Below, in pieces: positions 1 to 6,800 of a stretch of DNA of 6,810 bases. The stretch's first letter is position 1, and every line of letters starts with the position of its first letter. Where the stretch lies: the NCBI GenBank assembly GCA_036752465.1, contig DAIOSQ010000101.1, positions 1 through 6,810 on the forward strand. Reading direction: 5' to 3'. Below the pieces are notes generated by a model. The model saw only the letters and a program-made list of their open reading frames with translations, was not told the DNA's origin and did no database searches. Made by a program: the position numbers and the translations under genes. This DNA comes from DAIOSQ01 sp036752465 (lineage in GTDB: Bacteria > Pseudomonadota > Gammaproteobacteria > Legionellales > Legionellaceae).

Positions 1-747
1 AAAGCAGATTTTCCCATTGTGAATACAATTGAACACGCGGATCGAGATGGATTCATTAATTCGTACACTTTTATGCAAAAAATATCTCCATATTTCAAGC
101 AGCAACAAATCATAGTAACTGATATGGGAACAGCTTTACTAAGTGGTCACCAAGTATTATCGATTAAAAAGGGACAACGTTTAATGACATCTACTGGATT
201 AGGTGAAATGGGCTATGGATTACCAGGTGCAATAGGCGCCTCGTTTGCCACAAATAAAGGTGAAGTTGTCTGTTTGAATTGTGATGGTGGAATGATGCTA
301 AATCTTCAGGAATTACAAACTATAGTTCACCATCAGCTGCCCATCAAATTATTTATATGAAGGAATGATGGTTATTTAATGATAAAACACACGCAAAAGA
401 ATTTATTTTCAGGGCGATACGTGGGTACGGAAAAAAATTCAGGAGTAACTTGCCCCGATTTCAGTGCCTTAGCTCATGCGTTTGGAATTAAGTCCTATCG
501 CATCAAAACTTGGTCTGACTTTGATGAAAATTTACCGCTTATCATGGAAGAAATGGCTCCCATTATTTGTGAAGTATTTATTCACCCAGAACAACTGTTT
601 GTACCTAAATTATCAATCGCTCTAGAAAAAGATGGCTCAATTATTTCCCCACCGCTAGAGGATTTATCCCCATTACTCGCGAGGGATGAGCTTAGAAGTA
701 AAATGCTCATTGCTGTTCATCCTAAATCGGAAAAATTATTGGTATAA
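1..747 (+). pseudogene. ThDP-dependent acetolactate-synthase-like enzyme, C-terminal part, interrupted by an in-frame TGA
   Basis: The reading frame is open from base 1, so the gene begins upstream; about 248 codons of the C-terminal, cofactor-binding region are present. The segment STGLGEMGYGLPGAIGASFA (about 190-243) is the classic acetolactate-synthase-family motif. The ThDP/Mg motif follows: CDGG at 280-291 where GDG(S/G) is expected, then LNLQELQTIVHHQLPIK, then RNDGYLMIKHTQ where family members have an NN(D/E)GY-type stretch. A TGA at 358-360 sits exactly where an L/F codon is expected, and homology continues in the same frame on both sides, so this is a nonsense change rather than a frameshift. 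TTA to TGA would need one substitution. Gly to Cys in GDG and Asn to Arg after the stop add to the picture of decay. The downstream piece (ATG at 379) begins inside the motif and cannot be an enzyme alone. Enzymes of this type include YerE, which adds an acetyl unit to a CDP-ketodeoxysugar; that role is inferred from the neighbouring sugar SDR. A sequencing error or readthrough remains possible. Confidence 0.8.
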
Positions 748-750
748 GAT

Positions 751-1800
751 TTAAGAGTTACGATGCCAACGTATTGTTCTTTCAATAGCCTCTACTAAGC
801 CAATTTTAGGATGAAGCTTCAACTCATTTTTTGTTCGATTAATATCTGGAATGTAGCGCTCCGGTTTAATGCCAGGGTTGGATTTGCCCAGAATGTGCAC
901 CGGATACGATGGATCAAAGCACCCAGCAACAAGCTTGGATATCTCGGCTATAGAGTAAACTTCATCAGAACCAACGTTATATGGACGTAACGATTGCCCT
1001 TGAAACAAGATAGTCCAGAGCCATATCATTAAATCAGCTGCATATAGATAAGAGCGATATGCTGTACCATCACCCAGAACAGTAATGGGTTCTCCCCGAA
1101 GACCATGCTGAATAAAATTACCTATGGCAAAATGCACATCAATCGGTAAATAAGGCCCCACAAAAGCAAAGCAACGTGCAATTTTAATCCGGATATTATA
1201 TTGATGCGCATAGATATTACACATCATTTCTGCCGAGAATTTTGCAGCGGCATATGCTGAGAGACGTTCTTGGGAGTAGACAAGAGGGTGACACACTTCA
1301 GATATTGCATCAATATCGCCTGATTGCCCACCATACACTGCACCCGAGCTCAAGAACAAAAGGTCATTAGCTGCACAGGCGTTACAAAAATCAAGAACAC
1401 GACGAGTTCCTTCTACGACGGTATCCCACATCAACACAGGATTTTTATGATTGAGTTCAACAGATGCATCGGTCGCGGCATGAATCACATATTGAAATTC
1501 CCCCTTAGGAAAGATAAATGTTCGCACATCTCCTTCATGAAGAGATAAGGAATGACTATAAGCCAAATGCGGACATTTTTTTTCAAAATTTTTTATGTTA
1601 CGCGTAAGAACAACCGCATGCGCATTCAAATTAAGATGGCTATTGGCCCATAAAAAACTCTCTAAAAACCAACAACCAAAAAAACCGGTGCCACCGGTAA
1701 TAAATAACCGTTTATTGCGTAGATTTTCCCATACCTGCGAAGCAGTACTTAAAATGTAATTTAAATCCTCAACTAATCGTGTTTCATCCAAACTCGCCAT
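751..1800 (-). CDS. NAD-dependent epimerase/dehydratase (extended SDR), sugar-nucleotide modifying
   Basis: This 349-aa protein is a complete extended short-chain dehydrogenase. The Rossmann dinucleotide motif TGGTGFFG is at residues 35-42, followed by GDV (90-92) and HAAT (107-110). The catalytic Ser lies in LSSGAVYG (150-157), and the catalytic Tyr and Lys are Y183 and K187 in YAAAK. The C-terminal half, with RCFAFVGPYLP, GDGTAYRSYLYAADL and PYNVGSDE, is typical of cytoplasmic enzymes acting on nucleotide-activated sugars in O-antigen or capsule clusters (dehydratases, epimerases, ketoreductases). The exact reaction cannot be read from the motifs. Length is normal for the family and no residues are missing. 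It converges on the damaged ThDP gene with 3 bp between stop codons. If the two once worked together, a branched-chain deoxysugar pathway (YerE/YerF-like) is a reasonable inference. The ATG at 1800 has no strong Shine-Dalgarno. A tiny upstream ORF ends in a TAATG overlap with it, so coupled translation is possible. It lies 85 bp downstream of rimO on the same strand and could be read from the rimO promoter. Confidence 0.88.
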   Translation of the reverse strand: MASLDETRLVEDLNYILSTASQVWENLRNKRLFITGGTGFFGCWFLESFLWANSHLNLNAHAVVLTRNIKNFEKKCPHLAYSHSLSLHEGDVRTFIFPKGEFQYVIHAATDASVELNHKNPVLMWDTVVEGTRRVLDFCNACAANDLLFLSSGAVYGGQSGDIDAISEVCHPLVYSQERLSAYAAAKFSAEMMCNIYAHQYNIRIKIARCFAFVGPYLPIDVHFAIGNFIQHGLRGEPITVLGDGTAYRSYLYAADLMIWLWTILFQGQSLRPYNVGSDEVYSIAEISKLVAGCFDPSYPVHILGKSNPGIKPERYIPDINRTKNELKLHPKIGLVEAIERTIRWHRNS

Positions 1801-1823
1801 TATTTATGGTCACTCATCAAAGG

Positions 1824-1854
1824 TGGGTTAAAATTAGCAGGTTTTTTCAACCCA
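1824..1854. other. Imperfect inverted repeat between rimO and the SDR gene
   Basis: TGGGTT-AAAA (1824-1833) pairs with TTTT-c-AACCCA (1844-1854), giving a 10-bp stem with one bulged base and a 10-base loop. It lies in the 85-bp gap after the rimO stop and just before the SDR start. In the - strand transcript no U-run follows it, so it is not a classical intrinsic terminator. It could be a weak transcription barrier or a structure in the SDR leader, or it could be a chance result of A/T tracts. Confidence 0.3.
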
Positions 1855-1885
1855 GTCATAGCCAATGTTGGCAATCATCCCGCCA

Positions 1886-3235
1886 TTAGTTCACGGCACT
1901 GCTTGCGGCCAGCTGGCTGGTCAAATCTTTATTAAGATCAGCAAACAAATCGTAATCATCACTGTCCGTGATATTCACCACCAGCTTATCACCGACTGCA
2001 ATCCCTGGTTGTTGCTCAAGATATACCAAGCCGTCGATTTCAGGCGCATCGGCGCTGCTTCTGGCCACGATGTGCTCTTGACTGATGGCATCAACTAAAA
2101 CAATTTGTTGCGTACCTATTTTTTGCGTCAGTTTGTTACGGCTGATCAGCAATTGGGTTTGCATAAAGCGGTGGTAACGTTCTTCTTTGATGTCATCAGC
2201 TACTGGATTGGGCAAATCATTGGCTTTGGCCCCAGCCACAGGTGAATACTGAAAACAACCGACTCGGTCTAATTGTGCTGCTTGCAAAAAGTTTAATAGC
2301 GTTTCAAACTCTTCTTCCGTCTCGCCAGGAAAGCCGACAATAAATGTTGAGCGAATGGTGATATCTGGACAAATTTCTCGCCAGTGCTGGATGCGCGACA
2401 GCGTGTTTTCAGTAGAAGCTGGTCTTTTCATGGTTTTTAACACGCGTGGACTGGCATGCTGCAGGGGTATATCTAGATAAGGCAAAATCAAGCGGTCGCG
2501 CATCAAAGGGATAATTTCGTCAACGTGCGGATAAGGATATACATAATGCAGTCGCACCCAGATACCTAGGTCACCCAATGCTTGACACAGATCGTAAAAC
2601 TTGGTTCGTAACTGCTTCCCCTGCCACTCGACTGCGGCATATTGGCTGTCAATACCATAAGCGCTGGTATCTTGGGAGATCACCAACAGTTCCTTGACGC
2701 CAGCTTTTTTGAGTGTTTGTGCTTCGCTGAGCACTTGTTTGAGCGGATAACTTTGCAATTTACCGCGCATGGTTGGAATAATGCAAAAAGTACATTTCTG
2801 ATTGCAACCCTCCGAAATTTTTAAATAAGCATAGTGTCTTGGCGTTAGTTTGATGCCCTCGGGCGGGACCAATTGGCTGAATGGATCGGTGGGGGGGGGC
2901 AAATGGCGATGTACTGCACGTATGACTTCCTCATAAGCATGCGCGCCACTGATATGCAACACATCAGGGCACGCCGCACGAATCAGTTCGGCTTTGGCCC
3001 CCAAACAACCAGTGACGATCACCCGACCATTTTCTGCCATGGCTTCTTGTATGGTCTCTAATGATTCGGTGATGGCACTGTCAATAAATCCGCAGGTATT
3101 AATGACGACGATGCCGGCATTTTGATAACTCGAAACCAATTCATAACCCTGCGCGCGTAGTTGAGTGATGATCCGCTCAGAGTCTACCAACGCTTTGGGA
3201 CAACCTAAACTAACAAAACCTATTCTGTGATTCAT
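1886..3235 (-). CDS. rimO: Ribosomal protein S12 methylthiotransferase RimO
   Basis: This radical-SAM enzyme adds a methylthio group to the conserved aspartate (Asp88 in E. coli numbering) of ribosomal protein S12 in the cytoplasm. At 449 aa it is close to the E. coli enzyme (about 440). The N-terminal MTTase domain carries its three cluster-binding cysteines: C12 in SLGCPKALVDSE, C48 in INTCGF and C77 in TGCLGAK. The radical-SAM CxxxCxxC motif is C144, C148 and C151 in SEGCNQKCTFCIIP. Later core segments include YPYPH, PYLDIPLQH, MKRP and FIVGFPGETEEEFE. The C-terminal 70 or so residues fit the TRAM domain. SLGCPKALVDSE and CGFIDSA distinguish RimO from the tRNA enzyme MiaB. The linker between the first two domains contains PPPT encoded by a run of nine C (2891-2899), a possible slippage site. 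The gene is otherwise intact. The promoter at 3267-3296 would give a leader of about 25 nt. The Shine-Dalgarno upstream of ATG 3235 is weak. Confidence 0.97.
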   Translation of the reverse strand: MNHRIGFVSLGCPKALVDSERIITQLRAQGYELVSSYQNAGIVVINTCGFIDSAITESLETIQEAMAENGRVIVTGCLGAKAELIRAACPDVLHISGAHAYEEVIRAVHRHLPPPTDPFSQLVPPEGIKLTPRHYAYLKISEGCNQKCTFCIIPTMRGKLQSYPLKQVLSEAQTLKKAGVKELLVISQDTSAYGIDSQYAAVEWQGKQLRTKFYDLCQALGDLGIWVRLHYVYPYPHVDEIIPLMRDRLILPYLDIPLQHASPRVLKTMKRPASTENTLSRIQHWREICPDITIRSTFIVGFPGETEEEFETLLNFLQAAQLDRVGCFQYSPVAGAKANDLPNPVADDIKEERYHRFMQTQLLISRNKLTQKIGTQQIVLVDAISQEHIVARSSADAPEIDGLVYLEQQPGIAVGDKLVVNITDSDDYDLFADLNKDLTSQLAASSAVN

Positions 3236-3266
3236 CGTCGCTTAATTCTGGCAAAAAAGTGTGCGA

Positions 3267-3296
3267 ATTATACGTGTTTGGCCATAAGCTTGTCTA
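3267..3296 (-). promoter_or_regulatory. Sigma70-type promoter for rimO
   Basis: Read on the - strand, TAGACA (3291-3296; 5 of 6 to TTGACA) and a perfect TATAAT (3267-3272) are separated by 18 bp. Transcription would start near 3260, about 25 nt before the rimO ATG at 3235. The position, spacing and sequence all agree. No experimental support can be seen from the sequence alone. Confidence 0.65.
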
Positions 3297-3300
3297 TACT
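3295..3300 (+). promoter_or_regulatory. Possible -10 element for the mdfA-like gene, overlapping the rimO -35
   Basis: TATACT (5 of 6 to TATAAT) lies 70 bp upstream of the transporter ATG on the + strand. No recognisable -35 exists at 16-18 bp, so this promoter is uncertain. It shares bases 3295-3296 with the rimO -35, so polymerases at the two divergent promoters would exclude each other if both are real. A second weak candidate is TTGTGA (3305-3310) with TAACAT (3328-3333). Confidence 0.25.
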
Positions 3301-3369
3301 TGGATTGTGAGCTGTTATCAGATCGGTTAACATGAGACATATCGCACAAATTGTTCTTTTTGGGAAAGC

Positions 3370-4614
3370 ATGCAGCAACCTTTGATTAACATTACGCCTA
3401 AACAAGCCATTTGGTACGCTGTTTTCTTTGTGCTCTACGAATTTTTGGTATACATGGCCAATGACATGATTATGCCAGGTATGCTGAACGTGGTAGACAC
3501 TTTTCATGCATCACAATCAGCCATTGCCTCCTCGCTGGCATCCTATCTATTAGGCGGTGCCAGTTTACAATTGATTTTAGGCCCTTTATCAGACCGCTTT
3601 GGTCGGCGTATTGTGATGTTGGGAGGTGCTGGATTATTTTTTTTGACAACCCTTATGATAGCTGGCTCGCGCTCAATCGAACAATTCTTGCTATTACGCT
3701 TTTTTGAAGGGATGGGTTTATGTTTTATTTGTGTGGTTGGTTATGCCACCATTCAGGAAATTTTTGAAGAGACGGACGCGGTTCGCATGATTGCCATCAT
3801 GACCAATGTTTCCGTGATTGCGCCGTTGCTGGGGCCGCTGTTGGGTGGGTGGTTTGTGCTGTATTTCAGTTGGCGATGGGTGTTTGTGTGGATTGCGCTG
3901 TTCGCTTTGGTTGCATTATGGGGGCTTTGGCGCAAAATGCCAGAGCCAGTTGGTCAAACGACTAGCCATGGTCATTACATCAAGCCGATGGTGTTTTCGT
4001 TAGCGGTGATTTGGCGCAATTACCGTCAGTTGTTTGTTGATGTTAAATTTATGTGTGGCTCGGTTGCGGGTGCTTTGTTGGGGTTGCCCTGCGTGATTTG
4101 GATTGCACTGGCGCCGGTGATTATGATCGCGCAAGGACATGCCAGCATCATGGTGTATGGCCTTTGGCAAATTCCCATGTTTGGTGCATATATTTTAGGT
4201 AATATTTGCTTGCAGCGCATGACCTATCGTTATCATTTGGTCAGAATCACTTGGATGGGTACTGTATTTAGTTGTGTGAGTTTATTGTTGTGCTGGCTGC
4301 TGCCTTTATGCTTCGGCCAGGACTATGTTTGGTTGCTTCCTGGATTGTTAGTTTATTTTTTCGGCTATGGCTTGGCTTGTGGTCCGTTGACTCGATACAC
4401 TTTATATGCAACGAGCGTGTCTAAAGGTACTGCTTCTGCGCTTATGAGTATGCTGGCGATGTGTATACAGTGTTTTGGTATCGAATTGGCTAACCGCTAC
4501 TATATCCATTTGGGTAATTATTTTTTTGGTTGCTATTGTGCATTGATTGGTGCGGTGTACGTTGTGCTCGTTTCCGCGGCGCTCAATGACAGGCGCGCGC
4601 AGCAAAAATCTTGA
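3370..4614 (+). CDS. mdfA: MdfA-type multidrug/proton antiporter (MFS, DHA1 family)
   Basis: This 414-aa inner-membrane protein is of the 12-helix major facilitator superfamily and reads colinearly with E. coli MdfA (410 aa), a proton-driven exporter of cationic and neutral drugs. The first helix, LYEFLVYMANDMIMPGM, keeps both acidic residues central to MdfA coupling and substrate recognition: E24 and D32, matching E26 and D34. Motif A, GPLSDRFGRR, spans residues 71-80. R110 in LLRFFEGMGLCFI matches MdfA R112. Motif C in helix 5 appears as IAPLLGPLLGGW. Further matches are GYATIQEIFEE, QIPMFGAYILGN, and SKGTASALMSMLAM near the end. The start at 3370 has a modest GGGA (3362-3365) upstream and gives the expected N-terminal length. 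A T8 run (3637-3644) lies in the coding sequence without breaking the frame. It is divergent from rimO and 44 bp upstream of rnhB, with which it is probably co-transcribed. The actual substrates cannot be deduced. Confidence 0.9.
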   Translation: MQQPLINITPKQAIWYAVFFVLYEFLVYMANDMIMPGMLNVVDTFHASQSAIASSLASYLLGGASLQLILGPLSDRFGRRIVMLGGAGLFFLTTLMIAGSRSIEQFLLLRFFEGMGLCFICVVGYATIQEIFEETDAVRMIAIMTNVSVIAPLLGPLLGGWFVLYFSWRWVFVWIALFALVALWGLWRKMPEPVGQTTSHGHYIKPMVFSLAVIWRNYRQLFVDVKFMCGSVAGALLGLPCVIWIALAPVIMIAQGHASIMVYGLWQIPMFGAYILGNICLQRMTYRYHLVRITWMGTVFSCVSLLLCWLLPLCFGQDYVWLLPGLLVYFFGYGLACGPLTRYTLYATSVSKGTASALMSMLAMCIQCFGIELANRYYIHLGNYFFGCYCALIGAVYVVLVSAALNDRRAQQKS

Positions 4615-4646
4615 CATGTGTAGCAACGTCAACAGATCTTCACCTG

Positions 4647-4653
4647 AAGGAGG
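4647..4653 (+). promoter_or_regulatory. Strong Shine-Dalgarno that fixes the rnhB start
   Basis: AAGGAGG lies 5 nt before the ATG at 4659. It is by far the best ribosome-binding site in the window and selects this ATG over the in-frame TTG at 4611, which overlaps the mdfA stop codon and has no such site. Confidence 0.85.
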
Positions 4654-4658
4654 GTGGC

Positions 4659-5246
4659 ATGCAGTATGTATCAATTGCTGGCGTTGATGAAGTAGGGCGG
4701 GGGCCTTTGGCAGGTCCGGTGGTGACTGCAGCGGTGATTTTGGCAAAGCCCATCGAGGGTATCACGGATTCAAAAAAACTCAGTGCGGCCAAACGCTGCA
4801 GCTTAGCAAAAGTAATTCAACAACAGGCACAATGTTACGCTTACGGGCGGGCTGAGGTCCATGAAATTGATAAACTTAACATCCATCATGCCACCTTATT
4901 GGCGATGAAACGGGCGATAGAAAATCTTGCCATCACACCGGAACATGTATGGGTTGATGGGTTGTTTATTCCTGCAGTGGCGATGTCTTGTGCCGCGGTG
5001 GTTAAAGGCGATCAGCTGGTGCAGGCCATTGGAGCCGCTTCTATTTTAGCCAAAGTTATGCGGGACAGCGAAATGGAACAGATGGATGAGGTCTATCCTG
5101 GCTATGGATTTGCTGCCCACAAGGGCTATCCGACCCAAGCGCATCGTCAGGCGCTGGCAAGCTTAGGGCCTTGCGAGATTCATCGACGCAGTTTTTCGCC
5201 AATTGCGCGGTTGCTCGGTCCGATGGCATCTGCTTGCCTTACATAA
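4659..5246 (+). CDS. rnhB: Ribonuclease HII
   Basis: RNase HII cuts the RNA strand of RNA-DNA hybrids and starts removal of single ribonucleotides misincorporated in DNA. From the ATG at 4659 it is 195 aa, near the 198 aa of the E. coli enzyme. All four metal-binding acids are present: D10 and E11 in AGVDEVGRGPLAGPVV, D100 in VWVDG, and D118 in VVKGDQ. Other hallmarks are DSKKLS (37-42), GRAEVHEIDKLNIHHAT, AASILAKVMRD, YGFAAHKGYPTQAH and the C-terminal HRRSF. A longer reading from TTG 4611 would add 16 residues with no family counterpart and lacks a ribosome site. In E. coli rnhB sits in the lpxA-lpxB-rnhB-dnaE cluster. Here it follows an MdfA-type transporter by 44 bp and precedes a POT transporter by 66 bp, so that context has been lost or rearranged. 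No terminator is evident between mdfA and rnhB. Confidence 0.97.
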   Translation: MQYVSIAGVDEVGRGPLAGPVVTAAVILAKPIEGITDSKKLSAAKRCSLAKVIQQQAQCYAYGRAEVHEIDKLNIHHATLLAMKRAIENLAITPEHVWVDGLFIPAVAMSCAAVVKGDQLVQAIGAASILAKVMRDSEMEQMDEVYPGYGFAAHKGYPTQAHRQALASLGPCEIHRRSFSPIARLLGPMASACLT

Positions 5247-5312
5247 CCGGTGCATTTCGAGTTTCTTGGGTATGTGTTAGACTGGCGCAATGTTTGTTGT
5301 GATTAATCGTTT

Positions 5313-6752
5313 ATGAACAATTCAAGCCATCGTCATCCCCGTTCTTTGGGAACCTTTTTTGCTACGGAAATGTGGGAGCGCTATGGCTATTATGTGGTGC
5401 AAACATTATTGGCCCTTTACCTTGCCTTGCATTTACAATGGCAGGATAAGCAGATTTATGATTTGGTTGGATCGTTTACCGCGCTGACTTACATCGCGCC
5501 GCTGATCGGTGGTTGGATTGCCGATCATTTGTTGGGACAAAAACGCGCAATTATCACCGGCGCGGTGATATTGTTTCTCAGCTATTTAAGTTTGAGTATC
5601 GCCCATGATACCCGTATGCTGACCTTTTGTTTGGCCAGTATCGCGGTCGGTACAGGCTTGCTTAAGCCCAATATTTCTTCGCTGTTGGGCAATGAATACC
5701 CAGAAGGTTCGAGCAAACGTGAAAGTGGATTCACTATCTTTTATATGGGTATCACCACCGGTATTATCTTAGGCTCGACCTTGCCGGGTATTTTGCGGCT
5801 TCATTTTGGTTGGTCCGGTGCTTTTTTGAGTGCCGCTATCGGCATGATACTGGCAATTGTGGTGTTTGTGTATGGTATGATGCGTTATCGGATTGCGGAT
5901 TATCATCCGTATGAGCATGAGCTTAAAAAAACTGCTTGTGCGCTAGGTCTGATCGGCATGCAGTGGATCGGCGCTTATTATATCTTGACAATTCCGGCGA
6001 TTGCCAATGTTGTCTTTGCTATCGTGGTGGTGTTGGCCACATTGTATTTGTTGGGTTGTATCCGTTACGAACCTAAAGAGCAAGCCAGAAAAACCTTTGT
6101 GATTGCGATGCTTTGCCTCATTTCTACACTGTTTTGGGCCCTGTATTTTCAGATGTTTCTTGCCTTAACTCTGTTTTTGCATCGTGTGGTCCAGCCATTG
6201 TTGTTGGGCGTGTCATTTCCGCCACCTTACTATGTTGGGGTAGAAAGTATTGGCATGCTGATTTTTGGCGGTATCATAGCGCTACGCAAAGTTAAGCATG
6301 TTCCTCGATGTGCCGCGGGCCGCACGGCAAACCAATTTTTAAGCGCCATGATGCTGATGAGTTTGTTTTATGCCGCAATTGTGGTGGCGTGTCGTTTGCA
6401 TATGAATGAGTTGCTGTTATCGCCTGTATGCATCATCCCGGCCTATCTACTGATTGCGCTTGCGGAGTTATTGCTGTCTCCGGTCGGCTTAGCGGCGATC
6501 ACGTTGCTTGCCAGTCGTAAAAAGGTCAGTACCATGGTTGGGATATTTTTTACTTCGTTGGGAATTGGCGGATTTTTAGCGGGCAAACTGGCTAAATTGG
6601 CGGTGGTTACTGAGGAGCATATGTCGGTTCTGGCGTTGAAACAAAGCTATGCCCAGGCATTTACACAATTGTTTTATGTATCCTTGCTGGCGAGTGCGGT
6701 GTGCGTGTGTTTGAATTTTTTGATCAAGCGGATGATGAAAAATACACAGTAA
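5313..6752 (+). CDS. POT/PTR2-family proton-coupled oligopeptide transporter, atypical helix 7
   Basis: This 479-aa inner-membrane protein of the proton-dependent oligopeptide transporter family (E. coli DtpA and relatives) would import di- and tripeptides if typical. Helix 1 carries the ExxER motif, E19 to R23 in ATEMWERYGYY. The first PTR2 signature is at 66-75 (GGWIADHLLG). The conserved helix-4 lysine is K118 in GLLKPNISSLLG. The helix-10 acidic residue is E385 in IALAELLLSPVGLAA. Two family positions differ: the second signature reads FYMGITTG (143-150), with T148 for the usual Asn, and helix 7 reads LFWALYFQM, with F279 where most members have the Glu of FWxxxEQ that takes part in proton coupling. 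The frame is intact, so these are substitutions and not decay. Hydrophobic segments are spread along the whole length. The substrate is therefore less certain than the family. The start at 5313 is the only one possible in frame after an upstream stop at 5304. It lacks a clear Shine-Dalgarno, and an 8-residue ORF (5290-5316) overlaps it as ATGA. Confidence 0.9.
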   Translation: MNNSSHRHPRSLGTFFATEMWERYGYYVVQTLLALYLALHLQWQDKQIYDLVGSFTALTYIAPLIGGWIADHLLGQKRAIITGAVILFLSYLSLSIAHDTRMLTFCLASIAVGTGLLKPNISSLLGNEYPEGSSKRESGFTIFYMGITTGIILGSTLPGILRLHFGWSGAFLSAAIGMILAIVVFVYGMMRYRIADYHPYEHELKKTACALGLIGMQWIGAYYILTIPAIANVVFAIVVVLATLYLLGCIRYEPKEQARKTFVIAMLCLISTLFWALYFQMFLALTLFLHRVVQPLLLGVSFPPPYYVGVESIGMLIFGGIIALRKVKHVPRCAAGRTANQFLSAMMLMSLFYAAIVVACRLHMNELLLSPVCIIPAYLLIALAELLLSPVGLAAITLLASRKKVSTMVGIFFTSLGIGGFLAGKLAKLAVVTEEHMSVLALKQSYAQAFTQLFYVSLLASAVCVCLNFLIKRMMKNTQ

Positions 6753-6763
6753 TTTCGTGCTGC

Positions 6764-6800
6764 CGCGGGTGTTAGGCCCGCTACGAGCGTAGCATGTTTT
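6764..6800 (+). terminator. Overlapping inverted repeats after the POT gene; possible terminator or repeat element
   Basis: Two alternative hairpins lie 12 bp after the POT stop: GCGGG (6765-6769) with CCCGC (6777-6781), loop 7; and GCTAC (6780-6784) with GTAGC (6789-6793), loop GAGC. They share bases 6780-6781 and so exclude each other. The second is followed by ATGTTTT, a poor U-tract for an intrinsic terminator. Nested GC-rich palindromes of this kind also occur in dispersed intergenic repeats. The window ends 10 bases later, so the full extent is unknown. Confidence 0.4.

Noticed and set aside
358..360. TGA as a selenocysteine codon or programmed recoding
   Set aside because: The family position is an ordinary hydrophobic residue, no convincing stem-loop follows the TGA, and neighbouring motif residues are also changed; a nonsense mutation is simpler.
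355..366. A frameshift splitting the ThDP gene
   Set aside because: Both halves are in the same frame and the motif continues with no gain or loss of bases.
1324..1548. A 74-residue + strand ORF inside the SDR gene
   Set aside because: It is antisense to a clear enzyme with all catalytic motifs; no family resemblance and no ribosome site.
1843..1887. A 14-residue - strand ORF just after the rimO stop
   Set aside because: Too short, no ribosome site, no recognisable sequence.
3268..3507. A 79-residue - strand ORF across the divergent promoter region and the start of mdfA
   Set aside because: It overlaps the conserved first helix of the transporter and the rimO promoter; the composition looks like a reverse-strand shadow.
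4611..4639. Perfect TTGACA at 4611-4616 as a -35 for rnhB
   Set aside because: Nothing like TATAAT lies 16-18 bp downstream (AGATCT region); most likely a chance hexamer at the mdfA stop.
4611..4658. TTG at 4611 as the rnhB start, overlapping the mdfA stop as TTGA
   Set aside because: It adds 16 residues absent from the family and has no ribosome site, whereas ATG 4659 has AAGGAGG at 5-nt spacing and gives the normal length.
4402..4746. A 114-residue - strand ORF spanning the end of mdfA and the start of rnhB
   Set aside because: It is antisense to two well-supported genes including the RNase HII active-site region; no recognisable features.
5247..5312. A terminator or promoter between rnhB and the POT gene
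   Set aside because: No hairpin with a T-tract is visible, and the best -10-like hexamer (TAGACT near 5278) lacks a fitting -35.
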